The translations under genes and the position numbers were made by a program. A DNA stretch of 64,000 nt, taken from the NCBI GenBank assembly GCA_905182995.1, contig CAJJDP010000039.1:133722-197721 (forward strand), written 5' to 3'. The stretch is from Paramecium octaurelia. Taxonomy: Eukaryota; Ciliophora; Oligohymenophorea; Peniculida; Parameciidae. This document shows positions 51,815-63,435 of this stretch, piece after piece (positions within the stretch are counted from its first letter, which is position 1; each line of letters starts with the position of its first letter). The notes beneath the pieces were generated by a model. The model had not been told where the DNA came from, did not search any database, and saw only the letters and a program-made list of their open reading frames with translations.

Positions 51815-52391
51815 TCATAAATTGTACTACTGCAATTTGATTTAGAAATTTGGATCAAATATAGGAACCCCATTAAATGATGACTTCTAATCTTAATAAT
51901 TTTTTTCTATTCTCCTTCTATAAGATTTTGAGGCTGTTTATCGAATTTTCTTCTCCTGGGATCTGATATCCTAAAGTCATGTAAATGCCTGATGTACTTT
52001 CACTAAAGGTAGATGCTCAATTTCTTTTTTATCTTTTGTTTCTGCAGGTTTTAATTTTTTTATAATCCATTTTGGGCCTGTTCTTTAAGCAATTTGCTAT
52101 AAATGAATGCCGAATTGTTTTTCCAATACCTTATTCGCCCAACCTGCTCCATAAGGATTTTTCTTTGTTTCTCTGAGTACTATAAACTAGATTATACAGC
52201 TAAAGCCTACTTTTGTTTGAAATCACTTGCTTTTCACTTTTATTTGAGATTTCTAAATTATCCAGATGACTTGATTCCCTCAAACTTTCGAGTTCATCGT
52301 TTTCCAGAAACTGTACGATAGTCAAAGGTTCATCCAAAAGAGCAACATATAATTAGGATTGCAAAAACAGACTATCCCTTTACTGTTTCAT
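51815..52391 (-). CDS. Hypothetical protein, 174 residues
   Basis: Introns 51971-51997 and 52173-52197 give an exact codon count. The N-terminal third is acidic (LDEPLTIVQFLENDELESL); the rest is basic, including NPYGAGWANKVLEKQFGIHL and RQTASKSYRRRIEKNY. An in-frame ATG at 52430 would add 13 residues but leaves only 8 bp after the next gene's stop. Family not recognised. Confidence 0.72.
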
Positions 52392-52437
52392 AATTAATAA
52401 ATACTTAATATTTGATAAATCATATATCATTTTAGGA

Positions 52438-53594
52438 TCAGGTGAAGAAATTAATTACTTAACTTAAGATCCAAACTCCAACCAAAAGGACCCAAAATTC
52501 AAATTTAAACAACGTATTTTAGAGTGATGACGGCTCCTATTATTACTGTTACTGTTCTAAGAAGGCCACATCCTCTTGAGTGATACTGCTTCCTTAGTTT
52601 GATTGCAATTCTTTAAACTTTGCAATAACATTGTCCCTCTATTGTGTGACATGATTTAATGATGTCTTCAAATCCTAAATTTCTTTTTATTGCTTTGATA
52701 AATTCTCTTATTAATTTGTATACTTATCTTTTTATTGCTATAATTGATTTTCTGTTTCTGTAAGTTTACTCTTCAGATTTTGGATTTTCTTATTAAATTC
52801 CTACTCTTTTTATTCAGTCTATTATTTTTGTTAAAATTGAGATTTGGCGAATTCAAGGGCTAATTCTTCTTTAAGCTTTTCCTTTTATAAATCTAATGTT
52901 TGTTAATTGAACTACTAATTTGGTTAGGATTACTAAACTCTTGACTATTCTAATCTCTTCTATTCTTCCAATAATTATTACTATTAGAGCGATTATTATT
53001 TTTATTATCTTTCTTCCTATTCTTTTTACTATTACTAATAAATATATATATCTATTCTTTACCACTCTTTATTGATACTCCAATTGTTATCTTTGTTCAG
53101 CTAATAATTTTGATTTCAACTCCTCTTCTCTTTGTTAAGCTTCCTCTCTCTCCTTTTATTATTTTCTTCTTTATTCCTCTTGCTATTATTTTAAAAATTC
53201 CTATTGTTATTGCAACAATTTCTATCTTTAATCTTCTTATTATTTTTTAGCTATTTCCAGGATCTTCTCTTATTCGAGTCTCTTTCTCTAGAGTTCCTCT
53301 TCACCATTTTAGGGAAATACAGCTTAAAATTTCTGAATGTCTTATGTACTCATTTCTGAACCAACTACATATTATAATGACGTGTAGGAGCTCGATAAGA
53401 ACTCAACCTATCAAATCGAAATGTTATCATACACTATCATTTTCGACTTCATCCTCAAACACTATGTACCATACATTATTTTGTTATTTGCTTTAGATCA
53501 CTTTTCCAATCAATTTAATTTTTGATAGCACGTCCTACTCAGGAGTTCCTTCAGGCAATCCCCAAATTTTAAGGTAATTAGATTTTTGATCCAT
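52438..53594 (-). CDS. RRM-like/Gln-rich coiled-coil protein with C-terminal membrane anchor
   Basis: 367 residues with introns 53035-53062 and 53408-53432. The first ~60 residues (YLKIWGLPEGTPEQDVLSKI, then NVWYIVFED) have the beta-alpha-beta pattern of an RNA-recognition motif. Residues ~95-330 are a Gln/Glu/Arg-rich coiled coil with poly-Gln runs written in TAA/TAG. The C terminus FWVLLVGVWILSQVINFF is a tail-anchor helix. The combination suggests an RNA-linked protein held on an organelle membrane (inference). Its start faces the LRR gene's, 14 bp away. Confidence 0.82.
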
Positions 53595-53608
53595 AAAATA
53601 ATTTAATA

Positions 53609-55491
53609 ATGCATAGAGAAACTTTTAAATCAATCTGGTCTAATTTGGATTAAGCCTTGGGCGATTCTTCTTTCTCTTCTTATTATGCTTCGTATCAAAG
53701 GAGAAACACTCCAAACAAATACAAATCTTCGAAAAGTGAATTGTTGTCATTAACTGCCACAAGAATCAGATTCGTCTGTCCCATGAATAAAAGGGATAGA
53801 TTTGTTGATCTGCTTTTGGAGGCTCGTGGTTAAGACAACGAACTTGATAAAATCACCATTGAAAACATAGAACGACACTTTGGAGTTGATTTCTTGCAAT
53901 TAGAATCTATGCATTTGAAACTGAATGCAGCAAAGGTGATTGGATCTTAGTTAAAAAATGACGAGAAATACCTAAGTGTAAGCTTAGGGAACAATTAATT
54001 TGGAGACGAGGGTTTCAGAATTCTCACCACTAATCTTTTCTACAATAGATGCATCATCCATTTGGATATTAGCAAATCAGTAACTAAAACTCACAAACCA
54101 TATAGTGTATAACTCCCAAAGGATTTCGTGATGCCCTACCCTACTTGAAACCGATCTACACACTTGTCTCCTTGAATTTGTCTGGAAATCGATTAAGCAG
54201 TATTGGAAGCGAGGCTCTCTAACAATTAGTAAATCAGCATGGCAATATTCAATTTTTGAATCTCTACTCAACATTCTCGGAGATCATAAAAGGAGATTTC
54301 GTAAGTTACAATCAAGGATTCAATTCATTAAAAAATACTAATGCTATATGTTCATCCTTGTGTCTAAACTTGTAAGAGAATGAACTTAGAGACTCTGGGA
54401 TCGAAGGGATAAATGAGAAAATCAGTCAATGGAATATACAAGTGCTTAATTTAAGTGATTGCCAAATTACATCACACGGTTTAAGTAGATTAGTAGATCG
54501 AATAGTGAATCATAAATACTTGGAATCTTTGATTTTGTCAAAGAATAACTTTGGAGGATCAGTTAGTTGTCTATTCAAATTGTTATCTCAAAACAATTGG
54601 TTATAAAAGTTGAATATGAGTTATTGTTAAATTGCTGAATTCTAATAGATTAGTGAGGGTTTAAAGGAGAACAAGGGATTGAGATAGTTAGATCTCAGTG
54701 GTAATAAAGTAGGGGAACATGCTATAATATTAGGATTGTATATGTAAAGATTAACTCACATAAAACTCAATGATTGTGATTTAAGATAGAATGTTAATGA
54801 TATCTTGAAGAGATTATATTATTCCAATCTTAAACACTTAGAAATCAATCAAAATAGAATTGAAGACTTGAAAGAATTGAAAACATTGCTTATGAAAAAT
54901 AAGGAAATTGAAAAAATTTCTTATGGATTAAATATGATTAACTACAAACAACATTAAGAAATTTAAAAAATCTTTAATTTGAATATTAAATATTAACAAA
55001 CTCAAATAATCCCAAAATTCAAATAAGAATTATCGAAAATGGGCCAGTTTGAATAAGAGCGAATAATGATTTCGAGGAAAATGCATGAACTAAATGAAAA
55101 GAAGAAGGAGAAGGAAGAAGAACTTGAAACACTCAAGCAAAGATTCAATAAGACAAAAGTTGAATAAGAATTATTAACAAGAGTAAAGGAAAACGAACTT
55201 GCTGAAAAATAAAATGAATTAATCTCTGTTAAATTATAATTTGAAAATATAACTAAACAAGCGTCAGAGTTAAATAATGATAAACAGGAATCAAAATAAC
55301 TATTAATAAGTACCATTAAAGAATAGAACTTATGCAAACAGCTGATAGGTCCTATTGAAAAACTATAAGACAAACTTGATCAATTATTAATGAGAAAATA
55401 ACATATTATTAAGGACTTAGAGCATAAATTGCACAAATAAAACATCATATATAGTAGGCAAGTGTAAGATTTTCAAAAATATCAAAAATGA
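53609..55491 (+). CDS. Leucine-rich-repeat plus coiled-coil protein
   Basis: 618 residues, one intron (54080-54105) inside an LRR. Six or more LRRs of the ribonuclease-inhibitor/RanGAP type: YLSVSLGNNQFGDEGFRIL, LVSLNLSGNRLSSIGSEAL, IQVLNLSDCQITSHGLSRL, LESLILSKNNFGG, LRQLDLSGNKVGEHA. After residue ~430 comes a long coiled coil (EELETLKQRFNKTKVEQELL) to the end. The start is the first ATG of an open leader. Such LRR-coiled-coil proteins are common in ciliary basal bodies, but no role is shown. Confidence 0.88.
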
Positions 55492-55568
55492 TCATGTATA
55501 TGTGCACTAAACTAAGACTTTTTGTTATTATAAGAAATAAGTTAAAATAATTAAATTTAAATTCACAA

Positions 55569-56907
55569 ATGAGACCTTCTTTTGGCAAAAAAGTAAAATA
55601 AGACGATTCTGATAATAAATTTAAGGAGAAAGTCTATCGCTCTATGTATCCATCACCTTGTTCTTCATAGTAAAATTTTATTTTTGAAATTCATAGCGAT
55701 CCTAACAAATGGCTACAAAATAATGACATCTCATGGTTGTCCCATTCCTTAGAATAAGACATAGATAAAATCTTATAGATTGCTGTCCCTTAACCACTCA
55801 AACCTTAAAATAATAGACGAGCTAGTGCAAATGATATTAGGGAAGAAATTGATGATAAAATAGAAAAATAGAAGAGACACACTTGGTATGTTGACAAAAA
55901 GCATGAAGAATAACCAAAAAACAGTAAACTCAAGATAAACATGAGTTCCATTATTTGTGAATTTCCAATTTAAAAGGTTACGCGCTAATCAACATCTGAT
56001 CAACCTAAAACACCCAATTGTTAGAAGTCTTTTATGGAAGCAATCATTTCAAGATATTAATAGAAAAATGAATAAGAGGATTAGTTAGAAAAAGAGAAAA
56101 AATATTTATTTTAAAGTGATAAAAAGTAAAAAATCATAGATCCTGACATTTATTAAAATGAAAAAAATGATAATGACTTAAATGATGACCAATAAAGCGT
56201 ATCTACTAATGAAATTAATCCCATTAAATAAACTTAATCAAAACAAACTAGACCCAAGAAGGTTGGAAGAAAAAAGAAATCCTTTGTGAGAGTTCCTAAA
56301 AGAAAATATAGATAGACAAAAAAATAAGAAAGAATATAACCACTTCCTCCACCACCTTAGACTGAATTATTTCAAGAAAAAACTAAATATATTAGACCAT
56401 CATAAACTATAGATCAACCTTTATTCAATACAAAATAGTGTTGGGCTAGAATGCAATTTCGTAAGGAAGCTAAAAAGTACGAGAAATATTAAACTTCAGA
56501 ATTTTAAGATTTATTGCATTCTTTGCCAGGATGCTATATTCACAAATGTGAAGGAGATTTGAGGATAGATAAGATTAGACCCATGTAGAATGCAAAAGGA
56601 AAATACTTTTAATCTTTCGAAATGTGGATAAATCCATAAGTATTAATTGGACCAATAAAAATGAATAATTAAGTTAAATTGGTAAATATATAGTAATTAA
56701 TTTTAGCATGTAAGATTTAAAAAGGGGTATGCAGGATAGGTCTTTTGTGATAGTTAATTATAGGAAACTCTTCCTATAAATTAAATTGATGGAAAGACAT
56801 TTCACAAATAATAATTAATACTTGCTAATAATTCTGATCATGTGATTAAATTGGTCTGTTGTTTAGTTAATATATCAATTAAAGCTCCAACAAGAAAACG
56901 TAAATGA
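55569..56907 (+). CDS. Basic hypothetical protein, 437 residues
   Basis: One 25-nt intron (56682-56706). The N-terminal and middle parts are low-complexity Lys/Asn/Gln with a basic block (KKVGRKKKSFVRVPKRKYRQ). The last ~150 residues look folded (CYIHKCEGDLRIDKIRPMQN; HVRFKKGYAGQVFCDSQLQE) and end basic (APTRKRK). Possibly nuclear. No domain recognised. Begins 77 bp after the LRR gene. Confidence 0.82.
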
Positions 56908-57126
56908 ATAATTAGTATTATAATTTTTATGTTTTTTTTAAACATTATTTCAACATTTTCTTATGATTGATTTTATTACAAGAGGTGTATAGTTAGATTT
57001 AAATCTAACTAATAAGGCTAGATGAATTAAGGAAAAACTGCTTTATATTTGTAATCCCAATATTTCTATCGAACTCAAAAATAGTTCTCTTTTGTAATTA
57101 TTTATTTTCTTAAAATTTTGAAGTCC

Positions 57127-57918
57127 ATGAGTCTAAGATTAGAACTTTTGAGATGGGTCAATGAAAAATGTCCATCCATGAAAGCAAGCAATATTGAAAG
57201 CCTCTCTGACGGAAGACATTTCTTATGTTTATTGAGAAAATACTTTCCAGACATAGAAGTTCCTTAATTTAAAAAAAGCTCTTCAATTATATAAAGAATG
57301 GAATCTTTAAATCTTGTGGCCTTATATTGCCAAAAATTAGATGCTTCATTCAAAATAGATGTGCTTAAAATAGCAAACAAAGAAGCTAATACAATTCTAA
57401 ATATGCTAAAATTTCTCAAATCAATTCTAGATAAAACACCTATTAAAAATTCAATTATTTAGGAAGAGTTTTAAACTATATCAAAAGTATTAGAAAAGGA
57501 TAATCGCAAGATTTGTGAGGAAGTTCCTGCTCCATAGGTTCAAAAAACATAAGATGATGAAACTCAAACTCCTGAAATTAAAGAAGATTTGAATTCATTA
57601 CATCAGTTTTAATTTTAGCTTAAAAGACTTATGTCCTTAAAATTGTAACATCCATTTTTGGAATTAGAACTTCTAAGAATGTTAGATTTTGATCAAGAAG
57701 TTGCTGACATGTTATAACATTATCAATTAGCAGTTTAAAAAAGAAGTAAAAATTCAAAACATACTGATTATCATTCTATTCATAGCAGTTAATTTTATTA
57801 TAGAGGTGAAGCTAATTTACTTGATGTAGATTATTCATTTGATCAATAATAAGCTAGTAAAAGAAGCACAGAATTTGATAATTTATTTTAAGTGAGTGAT
57901 GAAAAGTTTAATTTATGA
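57127..57918 (+). CDS. Calponin-homology-like protein (EB1/NN-CH type)
   Basis: 263 residues, no intron. The first ~105 residues are helical with LELLRWVNEKCPSMKASNIE, LSDGRHFLCLLRKYFPDIEV and ANTILNMLKFLKSIL, the pattern of EB1/NN-type CH domains that bind microtubules or dock ciliary proteins. The rest is polar with a helix around KRLMSLKLQHPFLELELLRM. The CH call is by pattern only. Confidence 0.75.
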
Positions 57919-57929
57919 TTAATTAATTT

Positions 57930-58592
57930 ATGTAAAGATTAGATTAAAAGAATTCCTCATTAGTTGAAAATTTATTTGATTAGACAATTGTTTAATAATA
58001 GATATATAATGGTTCATTTCTTTTTGATTCTCTATCCATCTCTTGCTTATGTATTTTTGTCTTCATCTGGTTTTATAAGTTATTTTATGAAGCCTAAAAT
58101 CTAGTCTTATTATTCCTCTTTAAATAGCTTTTTACTTTGGGATCATTTTATGAATTATTCAATTCAAGAATTTGGAAATATATGACCATTCAAAAATTTT
58201 TGAATTACACCCATGTTAGTACCTTAAAGTTTATTTAATACTTTTTAGATGATAATTCAATTTATTAATTAACTTTATTTATCTTCATATTAGAGGGATT
58301 TTTTTATTATTTTCAAAAAACATTAATACCTATTGATTTGATTTTTGTGGCTAATTTTTCTTACTATGGAGTTGATCTGTTTTTTCTTTCTTATTTGAAA
58401 TTTATGAACTCTCTCTATTTTTTACATTTTGATCTAGCGTGTGTTTATGAAATCTTTTAGCTGAAAGAAGAACTTATATTAAAATTATTTTATCAACTGG
58501 GTTTTGCTCTTTTTGTAGTACTGTAAGTTTTATGGAAGATAGGTATATATATGGGTATTTCTAATATTAAACTCAAAATAAAAGTATATTGA
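57930..58592 (+). CDS. Multi-pass membrane ORF, function unknown
   Basis: A TGA-free frame of 220 codons, unlikely by chance in this AT-rich DNA. It reads as a membrane protein: ISCLCIFVFIWFYKLFYE, YQLTLFIFILEGFFYYF, FYQLGFALFVVLQVLWKI, with polar loops between (begins MQRLDQKNSSLVENLFDQ). It ends at TGA 58590, where a 20-nt GT...AG segment starts. Coding-like sequence continues beyond, so this may be the first part of a longer, possibly broken gene. It starts 12 bp after the CH-protein stop. Confidence 0.5.
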
Positions 58593-59558
58593 ATCTTTTT
58601 TAGCTAGATAAATATAAAATAGGACATTAAATTTTTTTAATTTACTAAATTATCTTACATCATAGTCTTGAGGAATTGAATTGATTGGATATTCTTTTTA
58701 ATCGCTTGAACAAACATTTCCAAAATATTATATTTCTAACTAATTGATATTCATTTAATGTTGTTAATTAATATCTATTGATTAGGTATTATTTTGTTGT
58801 TTTATCATAGGCTAATTAATTAGAAATAATATAGGCTAAAACTTTGTAAATTACCCGAAAAATAATTTGCAATAGAATTATACTCAATTTCAATTTGATT
58901 TTGAAATGTTTATAACAATTCAGAATTTTAACAACTTTCCTGGCTTTCATAGCATACTTTTTGGAAATCACTTAATTTCAAATTCTAAACCAGTAGATAA
59001 TTCATTAGGATTTATTACAAAATATTAATGCTCTTTTTGCATTTTAATAAAAGCTTCACACACATTAGCATGAAATATTTTCTTAGATTGCGTTTCTCAT
59101 TTAAATATTATGTCTTAGTAATCAGCTGAGTTAGTTTGGCTTATTTTAATTTATCCAAGGATTTGCTGTATAAATATTCAAGACAAACTGCCTTATGAAA
59201 TAGCATTCCAAAAATGCTCAACTCTTTTAGACACCATAAAGATTTTACCATATTTTTATTAAAATTCTATTATTGCACAAGTATAATAAAATGAATAGGT
59301 CTTGAATTATTTTATCAAACTTGAAATTGATACAGCTAGAGAAATTGATTTCTGTGCAAATAGTAAATTAGTGACCCTTTAATGTACATAATAAAAATAA
59401 TAAAATTCAAACAAAAGAAGAAATTTAAAGATTGTAAATTCTTTTTATATTTTAATAATATTATTTAGTAGTAGTAGTAAATTGATAATTGAGTAGGTTT
59501 GTAATGGTTTAAGAGTAAGGATGATAGATTAATAAGTGATTAAAGATAATGATTATAC
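58593..59558 (+). pseudogene. Coding-like continuation, interrupted; ankyrin-like segment
   Basis: Downstream of the membrane ORF, protein-like stretches persist with in-frame TGAs: LDILFNRLNKHFQNIIFLTN, LQQFRILTTFLAFIAYFLEI, and from ATG 59110 a frame containing DKLPYEIAFQKCSTLLDTI and QVLNYFIKLEIDTAREIDF. The DKLPYEIAFQ stretch resembles an ankyrin repeat helix pair. I could not connect these by short introns. They may be the decayed 3' half of an ankyrin/membrane gene. The 59110 frame stays open to 59778, but its end runs antisense through the PP2C gene. Confidence 0.35.
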
Positions 59559-60485
59559 TCATTAATTCAATAATATTAGCATAGCAGTCATGTTGTCACA
59601 ACCATATCCAGTAGAAGTGTCAGTAGCTAAGGAAGTATCAAGTAATTATTCCAAAACTATGGAGGGTTCTTGTTTCTCAGCCACGTGTGCGGAGATGAAC
59701 TCCATCACTTTATAACTGTTTTAGGTTTCGAATACACCATCGCATCCCAAAAAGAGAAAACTATGCAATATAGATTGAATCAAGTTACCGATCATCTTTA
59801 TTTAATTTAATTTTCCTGATTTCAGGTTCTGCTATAACCATTTACTAATTAGCTGGTAATGGTTCCTGCTTGAATTCAAAATCACCAAAAGCTCTGGAAA
59901 CAGACAAGGTACCATTTAGACGACCTTATTCATCAACAAAGCCTCCAGCATATCTAATTCGTGCTAATTCATTGCTTGGAAGATGATCTTTAGTTAGTTC
60001 AATAGTTTCGTCATCTCTCATTAAGAGACATCGAGAGTCTCCCAAGTTGGCCACATAAAGCATTTTATCTGCTATCAAAGCTACGACTGCAGTAGAACCT
60101 ATAAAAGTATCTTAATGTTTATTTTTAATATATACTTTTGATTTCATTATTTTTAATCATATCGTCCAGCTATATAAATGTGTCATGAAGTGACTGCATA
60201 AAATCCATTTTTTCAAATGCAGGTTAAGAGATCAATACATTCATGAAATTTTCAGCCAAAAATTACGAAATCCCAGAACCACCATGTCCATCAAATACAG
60301 CAAATAGAGAAATATTTTCAATAAAATTTGGTTTCATCAGATGGGCATCTTCCATTTACAATCGCCATCCTATTGTTCAATATTAGTGATATACCTTGCA
60401 TGGCAGTAGTATAGCATGATAAATTGCCACTAAACTAATATTCATGGTATTTCTGGGTTATAGGTTGGGATAAAAAAGATCCCAT
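59559..60485 (-). CDS. PP2C-type protein phosphatase, putatively myristoylated
   Basis: 282 residues with introns 59761-59788, 60111-60135 and 60370-60394. Starts MGSFLSQPIT, a strong N-myristoylation context. Motifs: GWRLQMEDAHLM, LFAVFDGHGGSGIS, GSTAVVALI, VANLGDSRCLLM, LNGTLSVSRAFGDFEFK, LFLGCDGVFE and GCDNMTAMLI. All PPM metal ligands are present, and the short compact form matches the PP2C known from Paramecium cilia. Membrane tethering is inferred. Confidence 0.96.
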
Positions 60486-60909
60486 ATATATTATTTATAA
60501 ATAATAATTAAGTGCTAACTTATTGAATTATGCATTTGAGTTGTATAATATCAAGTAATATTTAATTTGATATCATCTTTTATGACAATTTATTATATGA
60601 AATATTATGTATTTAATAATTGTCGTATTATTACACAATTGTATAAATTTATTAATTTCTAACTTCCATTTCTAATCCATAATTTTTCGTTTGAATTAAG
60701 TTTTCCAAAATTTGATTTTCAATAATTATTCGTTTTTCAATATTATAATTAAATTAATACTGAATGAAACAATTATTAATAAATAAATTTTTGAGTAATC
60801 TATTGTTTCTCCACTAGAATGAAACCCTTAATAACTAACCTAAGGTTAGGATCTAAGTTCCATTTGAATGTTGTCAAAATATATAATTAATTATAAAATC
60901 AATATATAA
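60486..60909. other. Intergenic; weak minus-strand frame
   Basis: About 420 bp. A 96-codon minus-strand frame (60573-60863, begins MELRSQPQVSYQGFHSSGE) is open but becomes low-complexity AT-rich sequence with hydrophobic runs. It is not convincing as a gene. The rest must hold the PP2C promoter. Confidence 0.45.
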
Positions 60910-62107
60910 TCATTTAACAACTACTTATTTAGATAAATAAGGTTATAATTTGATTAATAAATTTGGTCTTCTTTTTATCAAAGTTTTATCTGACCAAGAT
61001 TAATTATTTACAATTTTTTCATGAACAGTGTGGGACTTTTTTTAAATCAACTAATTTAATGGTGTATATGAAAGTGATTAATGTTCTGAATTCAAAGTTA
61101 CAGCCTTATTTGATATATAAGACGTGATGATACTATGTGATTGTTTTTTAATCATTTCTGATACAAAGCTCTTCTTTTTTTGCTAATGTATTTTTAAGGA
61201 TTGTTTTCTATCAGTAAAGTTCACTCTTTTTTGATATGCTCGAATTTAATCCAAAGCAGGAGAAAATTCAACTTGGGTTTCAGATTCTTATTGTGATTTG
61301 ACTAAATATTCAGAAATCTATTTTTAGTAATTTATTAATTTTTCTTTAGAAACTAATACACTTTTTTTAGGCATTTAAAAGCATGTATGTCTTCGCATTG
61401 CACTCTTTCTCAACATTACAAGAATGTCAATCTTTCTTTTTAATGATTCTTCCAAATTTAAAATAGGGCCTTGATGTTATTCTTCAGCCACTGTTTTGGC
61501 TCTTGTATGTCTCATTCTTATGAATGGAGCTAAAGGGAGTGTTTTACTTCTTAGCTTCCTATTTTTATTTTTTTGTAGTCTACTTATGAATTCTGTATTT
61601 AAATAAATATATACTATATTGCCATCTTAATCGATTAAGCTTCTTCTTTTTAGCTTTTTCTGCAGTTATATAATGTTATTTTATGGTAGTTTTAGGTGCC
61701 TTATTATTAAGACGTCTTTATTTTTCACTCATAGTTTCATAATAACTCCATCTTCTGGCAATTTTCATTAATGGAGCACTGCTTCTTCTTTGAGTGCTGG
61801 TAATTGATTTTTCGCTTTTGCCCAATGTGTCATATGGATTAGGTTTAGAAGGGAGTCTCTTTAGAGCATTCTTTTCGATTGGTGGTTTCAATAGCATAGG
61901 ACTCTTAGTTGATCTATTTTTGGGTGTTGACAATAATAATGCATGTTGTTCAGTCTTGAAACTCGTTGATCGGAATAATTTCTTAGGTTTTATTTTTTTT
62001 TCATTTTTCTCTTGTGGAGATTTGAGTAATATTTTCTATTGTTTTACAAGCCTTTCCAATTGATTAGAAGTTATTAAATTACCAAAGGCTAGATTTTGAT
62101 GAATCAT
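60910..62107 (-). CDS. Basic low-complexity protein, 391 residues
   Basis: One 22-nt intron (61593-61614). Lys/Ser/Arg-rich throughout, with phospho-site-like blocks (TSTQRRSSAPLMKIARRWSY; LGKSEKSIT) and little predicted fold. A central segment RRLNNKAPKTTIKQHYITAE is more ordered. No domain or membrane helix. It resembles cytoskeleton-associated or basal-body linker proteins only in composition. Confidence 0.82.
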
Positions 62108-62209
62108 TTAATTTTATATTGAAGTTAAATCAATTAAATAATAAACATCAATAAATATTTAAGTATCAGACTGCAAAAATAATCAATAATAAAATTATAT
62201 AAATTTATC

Positions 62210-62781
62210 TCATTCACCTTGTTCATTGTTTTCTGCCTATTATTCAGATTGGCTGATTGATGAGGTAGTCTCAGGGTGATGTTTTTCTTAAGTTATTATA
62301 GAAACTTACAAGAGGCGCTAAATTTATTTGTTTTTAAAAATATAGGGGTTGTGACAATTTATTGCATTTAGTCAGCTGCACAAAACAATAGAATATTAGG
62401 TTATGCTTGGGTTTTGTTTTGAAAGTTAGGAGTCTGAGGTATGGCATTATGGTCAGAATGATTGGTTTGGTGTTCTTAATCGGGTTCTTGCTCTTAGGCT
62501 TATAATAATTCGTCATCTTAATCAAATTAGGCTGGTGATGGTTCGATTTTGACTTTTTTTCTGATTTAATCATTCTATTCTATTGGTCTTTTGATTTGAA
62601 ATTGGATTTAATTTTATTGAAATGCCTTTTTGATATCAGGAGTTGAGGGCAAGAATTTCTTGGTTGCTTATTTCTATTATGGATTCTTATTCTACTTATT
62701 TTGGAAGAAGTTATTCATAATCATTTAAGATCCCACGAATCCTAATGTCATACCTAGAAAAGTGTAAATTATAGGGTCCAT
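62210..62781 (-). CDS. N-terminally membrane-anchored Gln/Pro-rich protein
   Basis: 182 residues with a 23-nt GTAAGT intron (62287-62309) that leads straight to TGA. The start MDPIIYTFLGMTLGFVGSQM is a signal-anchor helix; the rest is polar, with acidic (DQDDELLQAQEQEPDQEHQ) and Pro/Asn-rich parts. No domain recognised. Without the intron the frame would run on to the next start codon, so splicing is favoured. Confidence 0.75.
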
Positions 62782-62877
62782 AATAATATTTTTATATATG
62801 TAAATAAATTAAATAATTGGTTGAACATAGAAAATAACTGAATAATCCGAATATTGTATACGTTTTATATTGTAAAA

Positions 62878-63407
62878 TCATTTTTTGCCTTTATTGGTTT
62901 TAGCAGCACCTTTTTGAGCTTTTTATTGAGCTTTGACTTCTGCCTTTTATGCTACTTTTTGAGCTGCAGCAGGTTTCTTCTTTGAAGCTTCAATTTACTT
63001 TTGCTTTCTGTCCTTAATTTCTCTGGCTGCTTATTCAGCTTATGCCTTTCTAGTTTCTAGTAGTCATTAGATAAATGTATTACTGTCATCTTCCTTTCTT
63101 CTTCTTCTGATTTCTTCCAATGAAATACCAACAATGGCTCTTTGCACTTTAAGATTTCTGATTCTTCTCTTCTTGGCTCCTTCGTCTGTCTTAATTTTCT
63201 TATTCAATCTTCTCCAAGCCACAGTCCATTGAATTTCTTGTGATTTGATCTAAACATCGATGATTGAAATACTTTTCTTGCACTAAAAGCTCTACTCTTT
63301 TAATTCAAGTAGTAGAAGAGTCTGCCATCTTTGGCAACAAATCTTCTTCCATGTCCGGGATAGATTCTCCATTCACTAAAGGAGCACAAATCTGTCTTGA
63401 TAACCAT
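62878..63407 (-). CDS. RPL24: 60S ribosomal protein eL24
   Basis: 159 residues with introns 63057-63083 (27 nt) and 63250-63272 (23 nt). Begins MVIKTDLCSFSEWRIYPGHG, then RRFVAKDGRLFYYLNQKSRA, IQWTVAWRRLNKK and the Lys/Ala-rich tail of eL24. The 27-nt intron contains an in-frame TGA, so failure to splice would terminate translation. It is the second ribosomal protein in the window; eL21 lies 49 kb away. Confidence 0.97.
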
Positions 63408-63435
63408 TATTTAAAAAATATTTAAATCTTAATTT

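Noticed and set aside
52103-52321. Plus-strand standard-code ORF of 72 codons
   Set aside because: It lies antisense to a well-supported minus-strand gene (51815-52391) and has no domain; a shadow frame.
60573-60863. Minus-strand 96-codon frame between PP2C and the basic protein
   Set aside because: Open, but the second half is AT-biased hydrophobic sequence with no homologue or clear intron; kept only as a note in the intergenic entry.
62334-62573. Minus-strand ORF of 79 codons
   Set aside because: It is an alternative frame within the gene at 62210-62781, whose spliced frame is longer and better composed.
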